Below are positions 7,565-15,841 of a stretch of DNA of 64,000 nt, piece by piece (position 1 is the first letter of the stretch; every line of letters begins with the position of its first letter). Both the position numbers and the translations under genes were made by a program. The stretch spans positions 1-64,000 of the forward strand of contig CAYLHD010000001.1 in assembly GCA_964383545.1 (NCBI GenBank). Reading direction: 5' to 3'. The notes beneath the pieces were generated by a model. It searched no databases. It was not told the origin of the DNA and saw nothing but the letters and a program-made list of their open reading frames with translations. The stretch is from JAGYLJ01 sp964383545 (GTDB lineage Bacteria; Patescibacteriota; Minisyncoccia; Phycocordibacterales; UBA12079).

Positions 7565-7595
7565 GCCTTATCGGCGATCCGCAGAAGAGGCGGAA
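7565..7595 (+). repeat. 31-bp GC-rich double-hairpin repeat, intergenic (copy 2)
   Basis: Two hairpins, CGCC/GGCG and TCCGC/GCGGA, match the copy at 2145-2175 at 26 of 31 positions. It begins 3 bp after the rpsZ stop. Confidence 0.75.
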
Positions 7596-7669
7596 TATGC
7601 TTAAGAGGAGATGTTAAACATTAAATAAATTTTTAAGAAAGTAGTAAAAAATAGATATAATTTAATTTT

Positions 7670-8065
7670 ATGAGTAGAGACCCAATTTCAGAATTAATAA
7701 TAGGTATAAAAAATGCAGGTAAAGCTGGCGGTGATTTTGTTAAATTACCTTATTCTAATCTTAAGATGGCTATAGCTGAAGTTTTAAAGAAAGAAGGTTA
7801 TGTAAAATCAGTAGCAAGGATGGGAAAAATTCCTCAACGAGTGCTTGAAATAGGAATTGCCTATAAAAGTAAAGATACTCCTAAGATAAAAGATGTTAAA
7901 AGAGTTTCAAAATTATCAAAAAGAATTTATCGTGGTACCAAGGATATTGAGTCTGTAAAAAAAGGTCATGGTCTTTCAATTTTGTCAACTTCTGGCGGTA
8001 TTATGACAGATAAGGAGGCAAGGAGAGCTAAAGTTGGAGGAGAAGTTCTCTTCAAGATTTGGTAG
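7670..8065 (+). CDS. rpsH: 30S ribosomal protein S8
   Basis: S8 binds the central domain of 16S rRNA and often represses its own operon. The start MSRDPISELIIGIKNAGKAG and the end GLSILSTSGGIMTDKEARRA are family hallmarks. The length is 131 residues, as usual. It is followed 31 nt later by rplF in conserved order. Confidence 0.97.
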   Translation: MSRDPISELIIGIKNAGKAGGDFVKLPYSNLKMAIAEVLKKEGYVKSVARMGKIPQRVLEIGIAYKSKDTPKIKDVKRVSKLSKRIYRGTKDIESVKKGHGLSILSTSGGIMTDKEARRAKVGGEVLFKIW

Positions 8066-8096
8066 ATAAAATATAGAATGTTTGTTTAAGAAAATT

Positions 8097-8633
8097 ATGT
8101 CAAGAATAGGAAAACAAAAAATTGAAATACCAGAAAAAACAGAAGTTACCGTCTCAGGTAATGAGGTTTTTGTTAAGGGACCTCTAGGAGAGTTAAAGAA
8201 AGACTTAAAATTGGATGTTATTAAGATAGAAATTAAAGATAGAATTGTTTCTTTTAAACCTTTAGAGGAAACTGTTTTTGCTAGATCTCTTTGGGGGACT
8301 GTTGCTTCTCATGTTGCCAATATGATTGAAGGAGTAAACAAGGTTTACGAGAAAAAACTAATTATTGAAGGTGTTGGTTTTAAGTCAGAGGTTAAAGGCG
8401 AAAAACTAGTTATGAGTTTAGGTTTTTCCCATTCTGTAGAGATAGATATCCCAAAAGGTTTAGAGGTAAAAGCTGAAAAGAATGTTATTACTATCTCTGG
8501 TATAGATAAAGAATTGGTTGGCCAATGGACAGCAACAGTTAGATCAAAAAAGAAACCAGAACCTTACAAAGGAAAAGGTATAAGGTATAGTGATGAAGTA
8601 GTAAGACGAAAACAAGGCAAGAAGAGTGTTTAA
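8097..8633 (+). CDS. rplF: 50S ribosomal protein L6
   Basis: L6 lies near the GTPase-associated centre. MSRIGKQKIEIPEKTEVTVS is the canonical N-terminus, so I chose the ATG at 8097 and not an upstream TTG at 8082. The C-terminal PEPYKGKGIRYSDEVVRRKQGKK is diagnostic. The product is 178 residues. Its stop lies 7 nt before the rplR ATG. Confidence 0.97.
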   Translation: MSRIGKQKIEIPEKTEVTVSGNEVFVKGPLGELKKDLKLDVIKIEIKDRIVSFKPLEETVFARSLWGTVASHVANMIEGVNKVYEKKLIIEGVGFKSEVKGEKLVMSLGFSHSVEIDIPKGLEVKAEKNVITISGIDKELVGQWTATVRSKKKPEPYKGKGIRYSDEVVRRKQGKKSV

Positions 8634-8640
8634 TAGTATT

Positions 8641-8991
8641 ATGGATAAGAATAAGATAAAAATAGAAAAAAGGTCTAGAAGAAGAAATAGGACAAGAGCT
8701 AAAGTGACTGGAACAGGTCAGAGGCCTCGTTTAGCTGTGTTCAAGTCAAATAAGTATATTTATGCACAAATTATAGATGATGATAAACAAACAACTTTAG
8801 CTGCAGTTTCTTCGATTAAAAAAGGAGCTAATGATTTAGTTAAAAAGGCTAAAGAAATAGGATTAGAAATAGCAGAGATTGCTAAGAAAAATAAGATAAA
8901 AGAAGTAGTTTTTGATAAAAGTGGTTATTTATATACAGGAAGAGTTAAAGCTCTAGCTGATGGTGCACGTGAAGGTGGTTTAAAGTTTTAA
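8641..8991 (+). CDS. rplR: 50S ribosomal protein L18
   Basis: L18 binds 5S rRNA. RLAVFKSNKYIYAQIIDDDK and FDKSGYLYTGRVKALADGAREGGLKF are characteristic. I chose the ATG at 8641, giving 116 residues; an in-frame GTG at 8626 would overlap the end of rplF. Position between L6 and S5 is conserved. Confidence 0.96.
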   Translation: MDKNKIKIEKRSRRRNRTRAKVTGTGQRPRLAVFKSNKYIYAQIIDDDKQTTLAAVSSIKKGANDLVKKAKEIGLEIAEIAKKNKIKEVVFDKSGYLYTGRVKALADGAREGGLKF

Positions 8992-9006
8992 TTTTATTTA
9001 AAAAAA

Positions 9007-9669
9007 ATGGCTGAAGAAAAAGAAAAAAAAGTGAATAAGGAGGAAGAAGTTAAAAAGGATAACAAGGTTATTCCTGATTCTCCTAAGAGTTCTGATAAAA
9101 AGGAAACCCCTGCAGTTGTTGTTGGTGACAAAAAGGAAACTCTCGCAGTTGTTGTCGATGGTGATAAAAAGGTTAGACCAAAACCTGCTTTTAAGAAGAA
9201 TTCTCATTTTAAGAGAAGGAGACCTGTGCGTCCAAGATCAGAATTTGATCAAAAAATCATTAAGGTTAGGCGAGTTACCCGTGTTGTGAAAGGTGGTAGA
9301 AGGTTTAGTTTCAGTGTAGCGATTGTTATTGGAAACAGGAAAGGTTCAGTTGGTGTAGGTGTTGCTAAGGGATCTGATATTTCATTAGCTATTGAAAAAG
9401 CAGCTAAGAAGGCTAAGAATAATTTGGTTAAATTGAAATTAACTCCCAATAATTCAATTCTTTATGATATTGAAAAGAAATATTGTTCTTCCGTTGTAAA
9501 GATTTTTCCTACTAAAGAAGGTAAGGGTTTAAGTGCTGGTAGTTCGGTTAAAAATGTTTTGGAACTAGCTGGTATTACTGATACGACTTCTAAAATAACT
9601 ACAAGAAGTAGAAATAAGTTAAATAATGCAATGGCAACATTGAAAGCTTTGGAAGAATTTAAAATATAA
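9007..9669 (+). CDS. rpsE: 30S ribosomal protein S5 with long charged N-terminal extension
   Basis: S5 is involved in decoding accuracy. The family core starts near residue 77 (EFDQKIIKVRRVTRVVKGGR), and VAIVIGNRKGSVGVGVAKGS is diagnostic. The protein has 220 residues compared with about 166, owing to ~70 extra N-terminal residues rich in Lys/Glu. These contain a short internal repeat, KKETPAVVVGD then KKETLAVVVDGD. The ATG sits 15 nt after rplR. The gene is followed 2 nt later by rplO, with no rpmD (L30) between them, a trait known for all CPR bacteria. Confidence 0.96.
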   Translation: MAEEKEKKVNKEEEVKKDNKVIPDSPKSSDKKETPAVVVGDKKETLAVVVDGDKKVRPKPAFKKNSHFKRRRPVRPRSEFDQKIIKVRRVTRVVKGGRRFSFSVAIVIGNRKGSVGVGVAKGSDISLAIEKAAKKAKNNLVKLKLTPNNSILYDIEKKYCSSVVKIFPTKEGKGLSAGSSVKNVLELAGITDTTSKITTRSRNKLNNAMATLKALEEFKI

Positions 9670-9671
9670 TT

Positions 9672-10106
9672 ATGCAACTTCATCAAATAAAAAGAAAAAA
9701 TCCTAATAAGAAATCCGTGCAAGTTGGTAGAGGAGGAAAGCGTGGGAAGACTTCTGGAAGAGGTCATAAAGGTCAGAATGCTAGAGCTGGGACAAGTAAG
9801 AGACCAGAGATGAGGGATATCATTAAGAAATTGCCGAAAAAAAGAGGTTATCGTTTTAAGAGTTTTCAAGAAAGACCTACAGTTGTTAATTTGGATTTAA
9901 TTGAGAAGAATTTTTCTGATGGTGATAAAGTTAATCCAGTTACTTTGTTAGAAAAGTCTTTAATCGAAAAAAATAAGGGCAAATTACCTACAGTTAAGAT
10001 TCTTTCAAGAGGTGATATAAAAAAGAAAGTAGTCGTTTCTGATTGTTTGTTTTCAAAGAGTGCGAAAGATTTGATTGAGAAAGTTGGTGGAGAGGTAAAA
10101 GAGTAA
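9672..10106 (+). CDS. rplO: 50S ribosomal protein L15
   Basis: L15 is a late assembly protein of the large subunit. The Gly/Arg-rich start with KKSVQVGRGGKRGKTSGRGH is diagnostic. The length is 144 residues. It directly follows rpsE, so L30 is missing, and is followed 16 nt later by secY as in most bacteria. Confidence 0.96.
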   Translation: MQLHQIKRKNPNKKSVQVGRGGKRGKTSGRGHKGQNARAGTSKRPEMRDIIKKLPKKRGYRFKSFQERPTVVNLDLIEKNFSDGDKVNPVTLLEKSLIEKNKGKLPTVKILSRGDIKKKVVVSDCLFSKSAKDLIEKVGGEVKE

Positions 10107-10122
10107 GTAGTTGTAGATTTAT

Positions 10123-11391
10123 ATGAATTTTACTCACAAATTAAAATTAATACTTCGAGATAAAAATTTAAGAAACAGAATTCTATTTGTTTTGGGAGCA
10201 TTAGTTATTTTTAGAGTATTGGCTTCTATTCCAATTCCTGGTGTTGATATTGAGAGATTGACTGATTTTTTTAATAATAGTCAACTTTGGGGTATGCTTA
10301 ACCTTTTTTCTGGTGGTGGTTTATCAAATCTTTCTATCGTGATGTTAGGAGTATCTCCTTATATTACAGCTTCTATTATTATGCAATTGGCTACTATGAT
10401 GTTTCCTAAGTTGAAACAAATGTATCATGAAGAGGGTGAGGCTGGTAGGAAAAAATTTAGTCAATATTCTCGATTATTAACAATTCCATTAGCTTTTGTT
10501 CAAGGTTTTGGATTTTTAAAATTATTACAGAGTCAAGGAGTTGTTGGCTTTATGGGTAACTTTGAATTATTTACTAATATTGCTGTTATTATGGCAGGTT
10601 CTATTTTCTTGGTTTGGATTGGTGAATTGATAAGTGAATATGGTATTGGTAATGGTGTTTCTATTTTAATTTTTGCCGGAATCGTAGCTGGTTTGCCAAC
10701 TGTTATTTCTCAGTTGTGGATTGGTTTTGAGGTTACTCAGATTCCTCTTTTAATTGGATTTATAGTTGTGGCTCTTATCATTGTTTTGGGTATTGTTATT
10801 GTTACGGAAGCAGAAAGACCTATTCCAATTAATTATGCTAAAAGAGTGAGAGGAACAAAGGTTTATGGAGGTGTTTCTACCTATCTACCATTAAGAGTTA
10901 ACCAAGCTGGAGTTATTCCTATTATTTTTGCGATGTCTATTTTGTTATTTCCACAAATGATTTTAAATTTTCTTTCTAATATAGATAATGCAATGTTACA
11001 ATCAGTTTCAAATTTTATTTTACGTATTTTAGAAAATGGTTGGTTTTATTCTATTCTATACTTTATTTTGGTGTTCTTGTTTACTTATTTTTATACTGCT
11101 GTTACTTTCGATCCAGAGGCGATTTCTACAAATCTAAAGAAGAGTGGAGCTTTTATTCCTGGAATTAGACCAGGTAAATCAACATCTGAATATTTAGGTA
11201 AGGTTTTGACTAGAATTACTTTAGTAGGAGCTCTCTTTTTAGGAGTTATTGCTGTTCTTCCTTTAATAATGAAATCGTTAACTGGAATTTCTTCTTTAGC
11301 TATCGGTGGAACAGCGTTGTTAATTGTTGTTTCTGTTGTTCTTGATTTGATAAAAAAGATTGACGCTCAAATATCAATGAGAGAATATTAA
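10123..11391 (+). CDS. secY: Protein translocase subunit SecY
   Basis: SecY is the channel of the Sec translocon and works with SecA, encoded at 17.3 kb here. The 422 residues contain ten predicted membrane helices. The first carries ILFVLGALVIFRVLASIPIPG and the plug region follows (LNLFSGGGLSNLSIVMLGVSPYI). The cytoplasmic loop with VTEAERPIPINYAKR is conserved. It sits after rplO and ahead of adk, the usual order. Confidence 0.97.
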   Translation: MNFTHKLKLILRDKNLRNRILFVLGALVIFRVLASIPIPGVDIERLTDFFNNSQLWGMLNLFSGGGLSNLSIVMLGVSPYITASIIMQLATMMFPKLKQMYHEEGEAGRKKFSQYSRLLTIPLAFVQGFGFLKLLQSQGVVGFMGNFELFTNIAVIMAGSIFLVWIGELISEYGIGNGVSILIFAGIVAGLPTVISQLWIGFEVTQIPLLIGFIVVALIIVLGIVIVTEAERPIPINYAKRVRGTKVYGGVSTYLPLRVNQAGVIPIIFAMSILLFPQMILNFLSNIDNAMLQSVSNFILRILENGWFYSILYFILVFLFTYFYTAVTFDPEAISTNLKKSGAFIPGIRPGKSTSEYLGKVLTRITLVGALFLGVIAVLPLIMKSLTGISSLAIGGTALLIVVSVVLDLIKKIDAQISMREY

Positions 11392-11459
11392 TTAGGAATA
11401 TAAATTTTATTTCTACATAATTAAGGTACTATAATTAAACGCTCTGCGTATAAATTTTT

Positions 11460-12038
11460 ATGAAACAAGCTTATATTTTTATTGGTAGATCAGGGTGTGG
11501 TAAGGGAACACAGGCTAATTTATTAAAAGATTTTTTAACAAAAGAAGGTAAAACTTTTTTTAATTTAGAAACTGGTAATAAATTTAGGGAATTTGTAAAA
11601 AAAGATTCTTATTCTAGTCAATTGTCTAAAAAAATTGGAGAAATTGGTGGTCTACAACCAGAATTTTTAGCTGTTTTAATGTGGGCTTCCTCTATGGTAG
11701 ATCAGGTTAAGGGTGATGAAGATTTTATTCTAGATGGTGCTCCTCGTAAAATAGCTGAGGCCAAGACATTAGATTCTGCACTGCGTTTTTATGAATTCGA
11801 GAAACCGATTATTGTTTTTGTAAATGTTTCTAGAAAATGGTCAGAAGACAGACTTCTAGGAAGAGGTCGTGCCGATGATGATACAGAAGAAATTAAAAAA
11901 AGATTGGATTGGTTCGATACTGATGTCCAACCAGTGATTGATTGGTTTAAAAGTAATGATTTTTACAATTTTCTTGATATAAATGGTGAACAGACAATTG
12001 AAGAAGTTCATCAAGAAATAATGGAGAAGATTCTTTAA
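11460..12038 (+). CDS. adk: Adenylate kinase family protein
   Basis: Adenylate kinase interconverts ATP + AMP and 2 ADP. A P-loop, GRSGCGKGTQ (9-18), lies at the N-terminus. DGAPRKIAEA replaces the usual DGFPR motif, and LLGRGRADDDTEEIKKRL is the LID/NMP region, without an inserted zinc LID. The 192 residues are short-type length. A TATAAT-like box at 11430-11435 precedes a small hairpin ACGC/GCGT, so it may have an extra promoter within the secY-adk gap. The altered motif leaves room for a related nucleoside monophosphate kinase, but the operon position favours Adk. Confidence 0.88.
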   Translation: MKQAYIFIGRSGCGKGTQANLLKDFLTKEGKTFFNLETGNKFREFVKKDSYSSQLSKKIGEIGGLQPEFLAVLMWASSMVDQVKGDEDFILDGAPRKIAEAKTLDSALRFYEFEKPIIVFVNVSRKWSEDRLLGRGRADDDTEEIKKRLDWFDTDVQPVIDWFKSNDFYNFLDINGEQTIEEVHQEIMEKIL

Positions 12039-12083
12039 AAGGTGTACAATATGTTTTTATTAATTAATTAGTTTTAACTTATT

Positions 12084-12396
12084 ATGTTACCAAATATTTA
12101 TACAGACAAAGAGATAGAAATTCTACGTGAAGGAGGAACATTTCTTAATACTATTTTACATGAAGTGGTCAATGCTGCAAAGAAAGGTGTTACTTTAGAT
12201 AGTCTTAACNNNNNNNNNNNNNNNNNNNNNNNNNNNNNNNNNNNNNNNNNNNNNNNNNNNNNNNNNNNNNNNNNNNNNNNNNNNNNNNNNNNNNNNNNNN
12301 NNNNNNNNNTATAAGACTGTTAGTGGTGAAAAGTGTGCTCAATGGGAAGATACTATTTTGGTAAAAAAAGATGGTTTTGAAATTTTAACAAGATAA
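12084..12396 (+). CDS. map: Methionine aminopeptidase, interrupted by assembly gap
   Basis: MetAP removes the initiator methionine. Only the two ends are present: the N-terminal MLPNIYTDKEIEILREGGTF (residues 1-20) onward and, after the gap, a 28-residue end with VSGEKCAQWEDTILVKKDGF, the typical MetAP C-terminus. The two parts are in different frames across the 100 N, and the family needs about 250 residues, so several hundred bases are missing. The metal ligands lie in the missing part. The place after secY-adk is the usual one for map. Confidence 0.85.
12210..12309. other. Assembly gap (100 N) inside map
   Basis: Exactly 100 N, a standard filler length. The flanking coding frames disagree across it, so its true size is unknown. 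Confidence 0.98.
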
Positions 12397-12421
12397 ATTA
12401 ATAATTAATTATTAAATTAAT

Positions 12422-12892
12422 ATGAGTCAGGAAGAAAAAACACTTATTATTATAAAACCAGATGCAATTCAAAGGAGTTTGTTTGGTGAAATTTTAGGTA
12501 GATTTGAAAGGAAAGGTCTAAAAATCATTGGAATGAAAATGATAAAAATTGAAGATGTTGTTGTGGAGGAACACTATGAACATTTAAAAGAAAAACCTTT
12601 TTTTCAGACATTAAAAAATTATATGCAGTCTTCACCAGTGGTAGCGATGGTTTTGTCTGGTGTTAATGCTATTTCAGCGACTCGTTTGATTGTTGGACCA
12701 ACTAAAGGTTATGAGGCTGATGCTGGAAGTATTAGAGGTGATTTATCATTAAGTGGACAGTCTAACCTTGTTCATGCTTCTGACGGTCCAGAGACAGCTG
12801 AAAAAGAAGTTAAGAGATTTTTTAAAGAAGAAGAATTATTTGATTATGAAAGAACAGATTACAAGTTAGTTTATTCAGAAGACCACTTCTAA
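12422..12892 (+). CDS. ndk: Nucleoside diphosphate kinase
   Basis: NDK makes NTPs from NDPs through a phosphohistidine. The start EKTLIIIKPDAIQRSLFGEI and the segment RLIVGPTKGYEADAGSIRGDL fit the family. The catalytic histidine lies in SNLVHASDGPETA (about 119). At 156 residues it is slightly long, with a short insertion around 92-101. It closes the ribosomal/secY cluster. A stand-alone RNA unit follows. Confidence 0.96.
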   Translation: MSQEEKTLIIIKPDAIQRSLFGEILGRFERKGLKIIGMKMIKIEDVVVEEHYEHLKEKPFFQTLKNYMQSSPVVAMVLSGVNAISATRLIVGPTKGYEADAGSIRGDLSLSGQSNLVHASDGPETAEKEVKRFFKEEELFDYERTDYKLVYSEDHF

Positions 12893-12904
12893 TTGTTGTC
12901 AATC

Positions 12905-12931
12905 TTTACAGATTTACAAATAGTGTATAAT
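12905..12931 (+). promoter_or_regulatory. Promoter of the putative ncRNA
   Basis: TATAAT (12926-12931) is perfect and TTTACA (12905-12910) lies 15 nt upstream. Predicted transcription start is near 12938. Confidence 0.65.
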
Positions 12932-12937
12932 TAAGCT

Positions 12938-13103
12938 GGGAGCTGTTTGATTGAATAACCTAGCTTTCAAAAAAACAAGAGAGCTAACTGTTTTGTTGCA
13001 CCGTGGTGTAACATTCGTAGCACTCACCTAGAGATTTTCTAGGGTTATTTGATTCAAATGGTTCTCATAAAAAATTTCATGCTTTATTGCATGGAATTTT
13101 TTA
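12938..13103 (+). ncRNA. Putative stand-alone structured RNA, possibly 6S-like
   Basis: There is no open reading frame of note here, but there is a promoter, an intrinsic terminator and strong folding between them. The 5' end (GGGAGC..TTTGA..AATAACCTAG) pairs with the 3' part (CTAGGGTTATT..TCAAA..GTTCTC) to form a long interrupted stem. Inside lie GTTGCAC/GTGTAAC with a 4-nt loop and an alternative CCTAGA/TCTAGG hairpin. A long closing stem around an open centre recalls 6S RNA, but I see no diagnostic sequence. It lacks the conserved SRP and tmRNA motifs. Confidence 0.55.
13069..13103 (+). terminator. Intrinsic terminator of the putative ncRNA
   Basis: AAAAATTTCATGC pairs with GCATGGAATTTTT around a 6-nt loop and runs into T residues. 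Confidence 0.8.
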
Positions 13104-13117
13104 TTTATGATGTGCCA

Positions 13118-13191
13118 CAAAATCAAAATTAGAGTAAAATTCAAACAGTAAAAAATTTTAATTTTTGAATTTTACTCTAATTTTAGTTTTG
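13118..13191. repeat. Long AT-rich inverted repeat
   Basis: Two 28-nt arms (13118-13145 and 13164-13191) are complementary with few mismatches around an 18-nt centre. It lies between the ncRNA terminator and the next gene. It may be a bidirectional terminator or a relic of a palindromic element. Confidence 0.7.
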
Positions 13192-13245
13192 TTCTTTGGT
13201 ATATTATAAATTGTAAATTAAGCATATATTTGATATATTGAAACA

Positions 13246-15441
13246 ATGAAATGTGATAAAATCCTTAAATCTATTATTATTGGTTCAGTTTTTTTGGTGC
13301 CTTTTGTTCCTTTGGTAGTGACAGGATCTTTCTTTTTCCCTTTTATTTTTGGAAAAGCTCTTTTGTTTAGGTTGTTGGTGGAGATTGCTTTTGGGGCTTG
13401 GTTAATCTTAGCTTTAAGAAATAAGGAATATCGGCCTAAGTTTTCTTGGATTTTAGTGAGTGCTTTATTTTTTACTGGAGTGGTTTTTCTAGCTGATATT
13501 TTAGGTGTTAATCCTTTAAAGAGTTTTTGGAGTAATTATGAAAGGATGGAAGGTTGGGTAACTATTTTACATTCGTTAGGTTATTTAATTGTCATAACTT
13601 CCACATTTAACTCAGAAAAATTATGGAGGAGATTTTTAAATACTTCTGTTTTTGTTAGTGTCTATGCTGGTTTGCATGGTTTGCTTCAATTGTTAGGTAA
13701 GGCTCAAATTCATCAAGGTGGGGCAAGACTTGATGCTAGTTTTGGAAATGCTTCTTATTTGGCTGTTTATATGGTTATTCATATTTTTATAGTAGCGTTT
13801 CTCTGGAATCGTCGGCGGGTATGGAATGATTCTTGTGGTTTTTTCTATGGAGCTGTTATTATTTTACAGTTGGTAAATCTTTATTATACAGCTACGCGTG
13901 GTGCTATTCTTGGTTTTATTGGTGCTATTTTGCTAACTTCATTTTTAATTGCGATTTTTGAAAAAAAGAGAATAGTTTTGAAGAGAACTTGTTGGGGAAT
14001 TTTATTAACAACTCTGGTTTTTGTTGGTGGTTTCTTTCTACTTAAGGATGCTAGTTTTATTAGGACTAATCCAGTTTTGGGACGTTTTGCTTCTATTTCT
14101 TTAGAAGAGACTACTACTAAATCAAGATTTATGGTTTGGGATATGGCTTGGGAAGGAGTTAAAGAGAGACCTCTGTTAGGTTGGGGTCAAGAAAATTTTA
14201 ATTATGTTTTTAATAAGAACTATGATCCTGGAATGTATGGTCAAGAAGAGTGGTTTGATAGAACACACAATGTTTTCTTTGATTGGTTAATCGTTGGTGG
14301 ATTTATAGGTTTATTTGCTTACTTATCGTTATTTCTGACTATTTTATATCATCTATGGAGTAAAAAATATGGTGGTAATTTTTCTTTGGTTGAAAAAAGT
14401 CTTTTCACTGGTTTGTTGGCAGGTTATTTTATACATAATTTTTTTGTTTTTGATAATTTAACTAGTTATATATTATTTTTTACTATTTTGGGATTTGTTC
14501 ATGGTCAGTCATACAAACCAGTTAGTTTAAATAAAGACAGTTGGCTGGACAGTGTTAGTCGTGATACTGTTAATAAAATTGTGACACCTGTTTTAATAGC
14601 TTTAACAATTTTTTCAATTTATTTTTTCAATGTAAAGGGTGTTCTTGCTAATAGAGCACTTTTGAAGGCTGTTCGTTCTGGACATCCAGAAGGTGTGGTG
14701 GCTAATTTAGAATTTTATAAAAAAGCTTTATCCTATAATTCTTATGCTAATCAGGAAATAAGGGAACAACTTATGCAATTTATTATGAAGACTAAGGATG
14801 TAAATTTTGATTCTGAGGTAAGGAAAAGTTTAATTGAATTAGCAGTATCTGAAGCTGAAAAAGAGATTGAGAGAGATCCTCAGGACACTAGGACGGAGGT
14901 CTTTTTGGGTTCACTATTGAGTAGTTATTCCCGTGTGGAAGAAGGTTTGGAACATTTGGAAAGAGGTCTTGAACTTTCTCCTAATAAACAATCAATTTAT
15001 TTTGAAATTGGTTCTATTTATATAAATAATGGCCAATATGATAAAGCTTTCGAAATATTAAAGAGAGCCTATGAATTAGAACCAAGATATGATCGGGCTA
15101 AGAAGTTATATATATTATCTGCAATTTTTGCTGAAAAAGAAGACCAAGTTGAGGAAGCTCTGGGACCAATTATTGATTCAGGAATTGATTTTGACATGAA
15201 CTTTGCCAATGCCTATAAGAAGAAAGGTGATACAAACATGGCTATTCAGATTCTAGAAAAATTAGTTGAAAATAAACCTGATAATCTTCAATATCGTGTT
15301 TCTTTGGCTGCAGTTTATTTTGAAGTTGGTCAAAATACAAAAGCTCAGAATGAAATAGAAAAAGCGATGGAAATTGATCCAAATTTTAAGGAGCAGGGTG
15401 AGAAATTTATTGAAGAGATTAATGCTGGGATTGGTCAGTAA
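13246..15441 (+). CDS. O-antigen ligase/polymerase-like membrane protein with C-terminal TPRs
   Basis: The first ~440 residues form about ten to twelve membrane helices. A large loop (VWDMAWEGVKERPLLGWGQE, then THNVFFDWLIVGGFIGLFAY) is typical of the Wzy/WaaL O-antigen ligase family, which transfers or polymerises surface glycans at the outer face of the membrane. From about residue 520 to the end, tetratricopeptide repeats follow (EHLERGLELSPNKQSIYFEI, QYDKAFEILKRAYELEPRYD). The protein has 731 residues. TGA-TATATT ends 6 nt before the ATG, so the transcript is probably leaderless. Substrate unknown; a role in glycan or S-layer glycosylation is inferred. Confidence 0.85.
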   Translation: MKCDKILKSIIIGSVFLVPFVPLVVTGSFFFPFIFGKALLFRLLVEIAFGAWLILALRNKEYRPKFSWILVSALFFTGVVFLADILGVNPLKSFWSNYERMEGWVTILHSLGYLIVITSTFNSEKLWRRFLNTSVFVSVYAGLHGLLQLLGKAQIHQGGARLDASFGNASYLAVYMVIHIFIVAFLWNRRRVWNDSCGFFYGAVIILQLVNLYYTATRGAILGFIGAILLTSFLIAIFEKKRIVLKRTCWGILLTTLVFVGGFFLLKDASFIRTNPVLGRFASISLEETTTKSRFMVWDMAWEGVKERPLLGWGQENFNYVFNKNYDPGMYGQEEWFDRTHNVFFDWLIVGGFIGLFAYLSLFLTILYHLWSKKYGGNFSLVEKSLFTGLLAGYFIHNFFVFDNLTSYILFFTILGFVHGQSYKPVSLNKDSWLDSVSRDTVNKIVTPVLIALTIFSIYFFNVKGVLANRALLKAVRSGHPEGVVANLEFYKKALSYNSYANQEIREQLMQFIMKTKDVNFDSEVRKSLIELAVSEAEKEIERDPQDTRTEVFLGSLLSSYSRVEEGLEHLERGLELSPNKQSIYFEIGSIYINNGQYDKAFEILKRAYELEPRYDRAKKLYILSAIFAEKEDQVEEALGPIIDSGIDFDMNFANAYKKKGDTNMAIQILEKLVENKPDNLQYRVSLAAVYFEVGQNTKAQNEIEKAMEIDPNFKEQGEKFIEEINAGIGQ

Positions 15442-15452
15442 AATAGTTTTGT

Positions 15453-15558
15453 TGTAGGAAACATTCCATAAACTTTCTTTGCAAAAACCCAAAATCACTA
15501 TTTTCGCTCGAGCTGTGCAAGTTTTTTGCTAAGAAGTTTATTACATGTTTTCTTTACA
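15453..15558. repeat. Palindromic element with ~36-nt arms (family B, copy 1)
   Basis: The left arm (15453-15488) is nearly complementary to the right arm (15521-15558). The inner arm TCTTTGCAAAAAC and the core with TTTTCGCTCGAGCTGTGCAA recur at 29.0 kb, but the outer arms do not. Confidence 0.7.
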
Positions 15559-15590
15559 AATCTTTTATTTGAAATTTTTTGAAAACACTA

Positions 15591-15758
15591 AATAATATAA
15601 AATTTGAGCAGTGAAAAATTTTTTGCTAAAGGCATCACAAAAAAATTTCTTAAAAGTCTCAAACCACTTTCAGTGGGTCGGGTGAGATTTTTTCTTGGAC
15701 TATGTCCAAGAACAGTAATTTTTTTGTTAAAAATTTTAATCCTTAAATTTTATAATAT
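15591..15758. repeat. MITE-like element (family A, copy 1)
   Basis: The interior matches 39121-39295 over most positions, including CTTGGACTATGTCCAAGAAC exactly. The ends are inverted repeats of about 17 bp and are flanked by TA on both sides (15589-15590 and 15759-15760). No transposase is encoded. The whole stretch 15442-15841 contains only these two elements and AT-rich sequence. Confidence 0.75.
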
Positions 15759-15841
15759 TAGTATTTTTAAAAAGAAGTTTGTTGAGTGTTTTTATTTCTT
15801 GTTTATGAAAAATTATTTTATTTTTTTATTTAAATAGCTTT

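Noticed and set aside
12938..13103. SRP RNA or tmRNA as identity of the structured RNA
   Set aside because: The conserved SRP apical loop (GGAA...AGCAG) and a tRNA-like end with a tag reading frame are missing.
15604..15837. 77-residue reading frame
   Set aside because: It lies across the palindromic family A element and AT-rich DNA, with no ribosome site and low-complexity Phe/Lys/Leu content.
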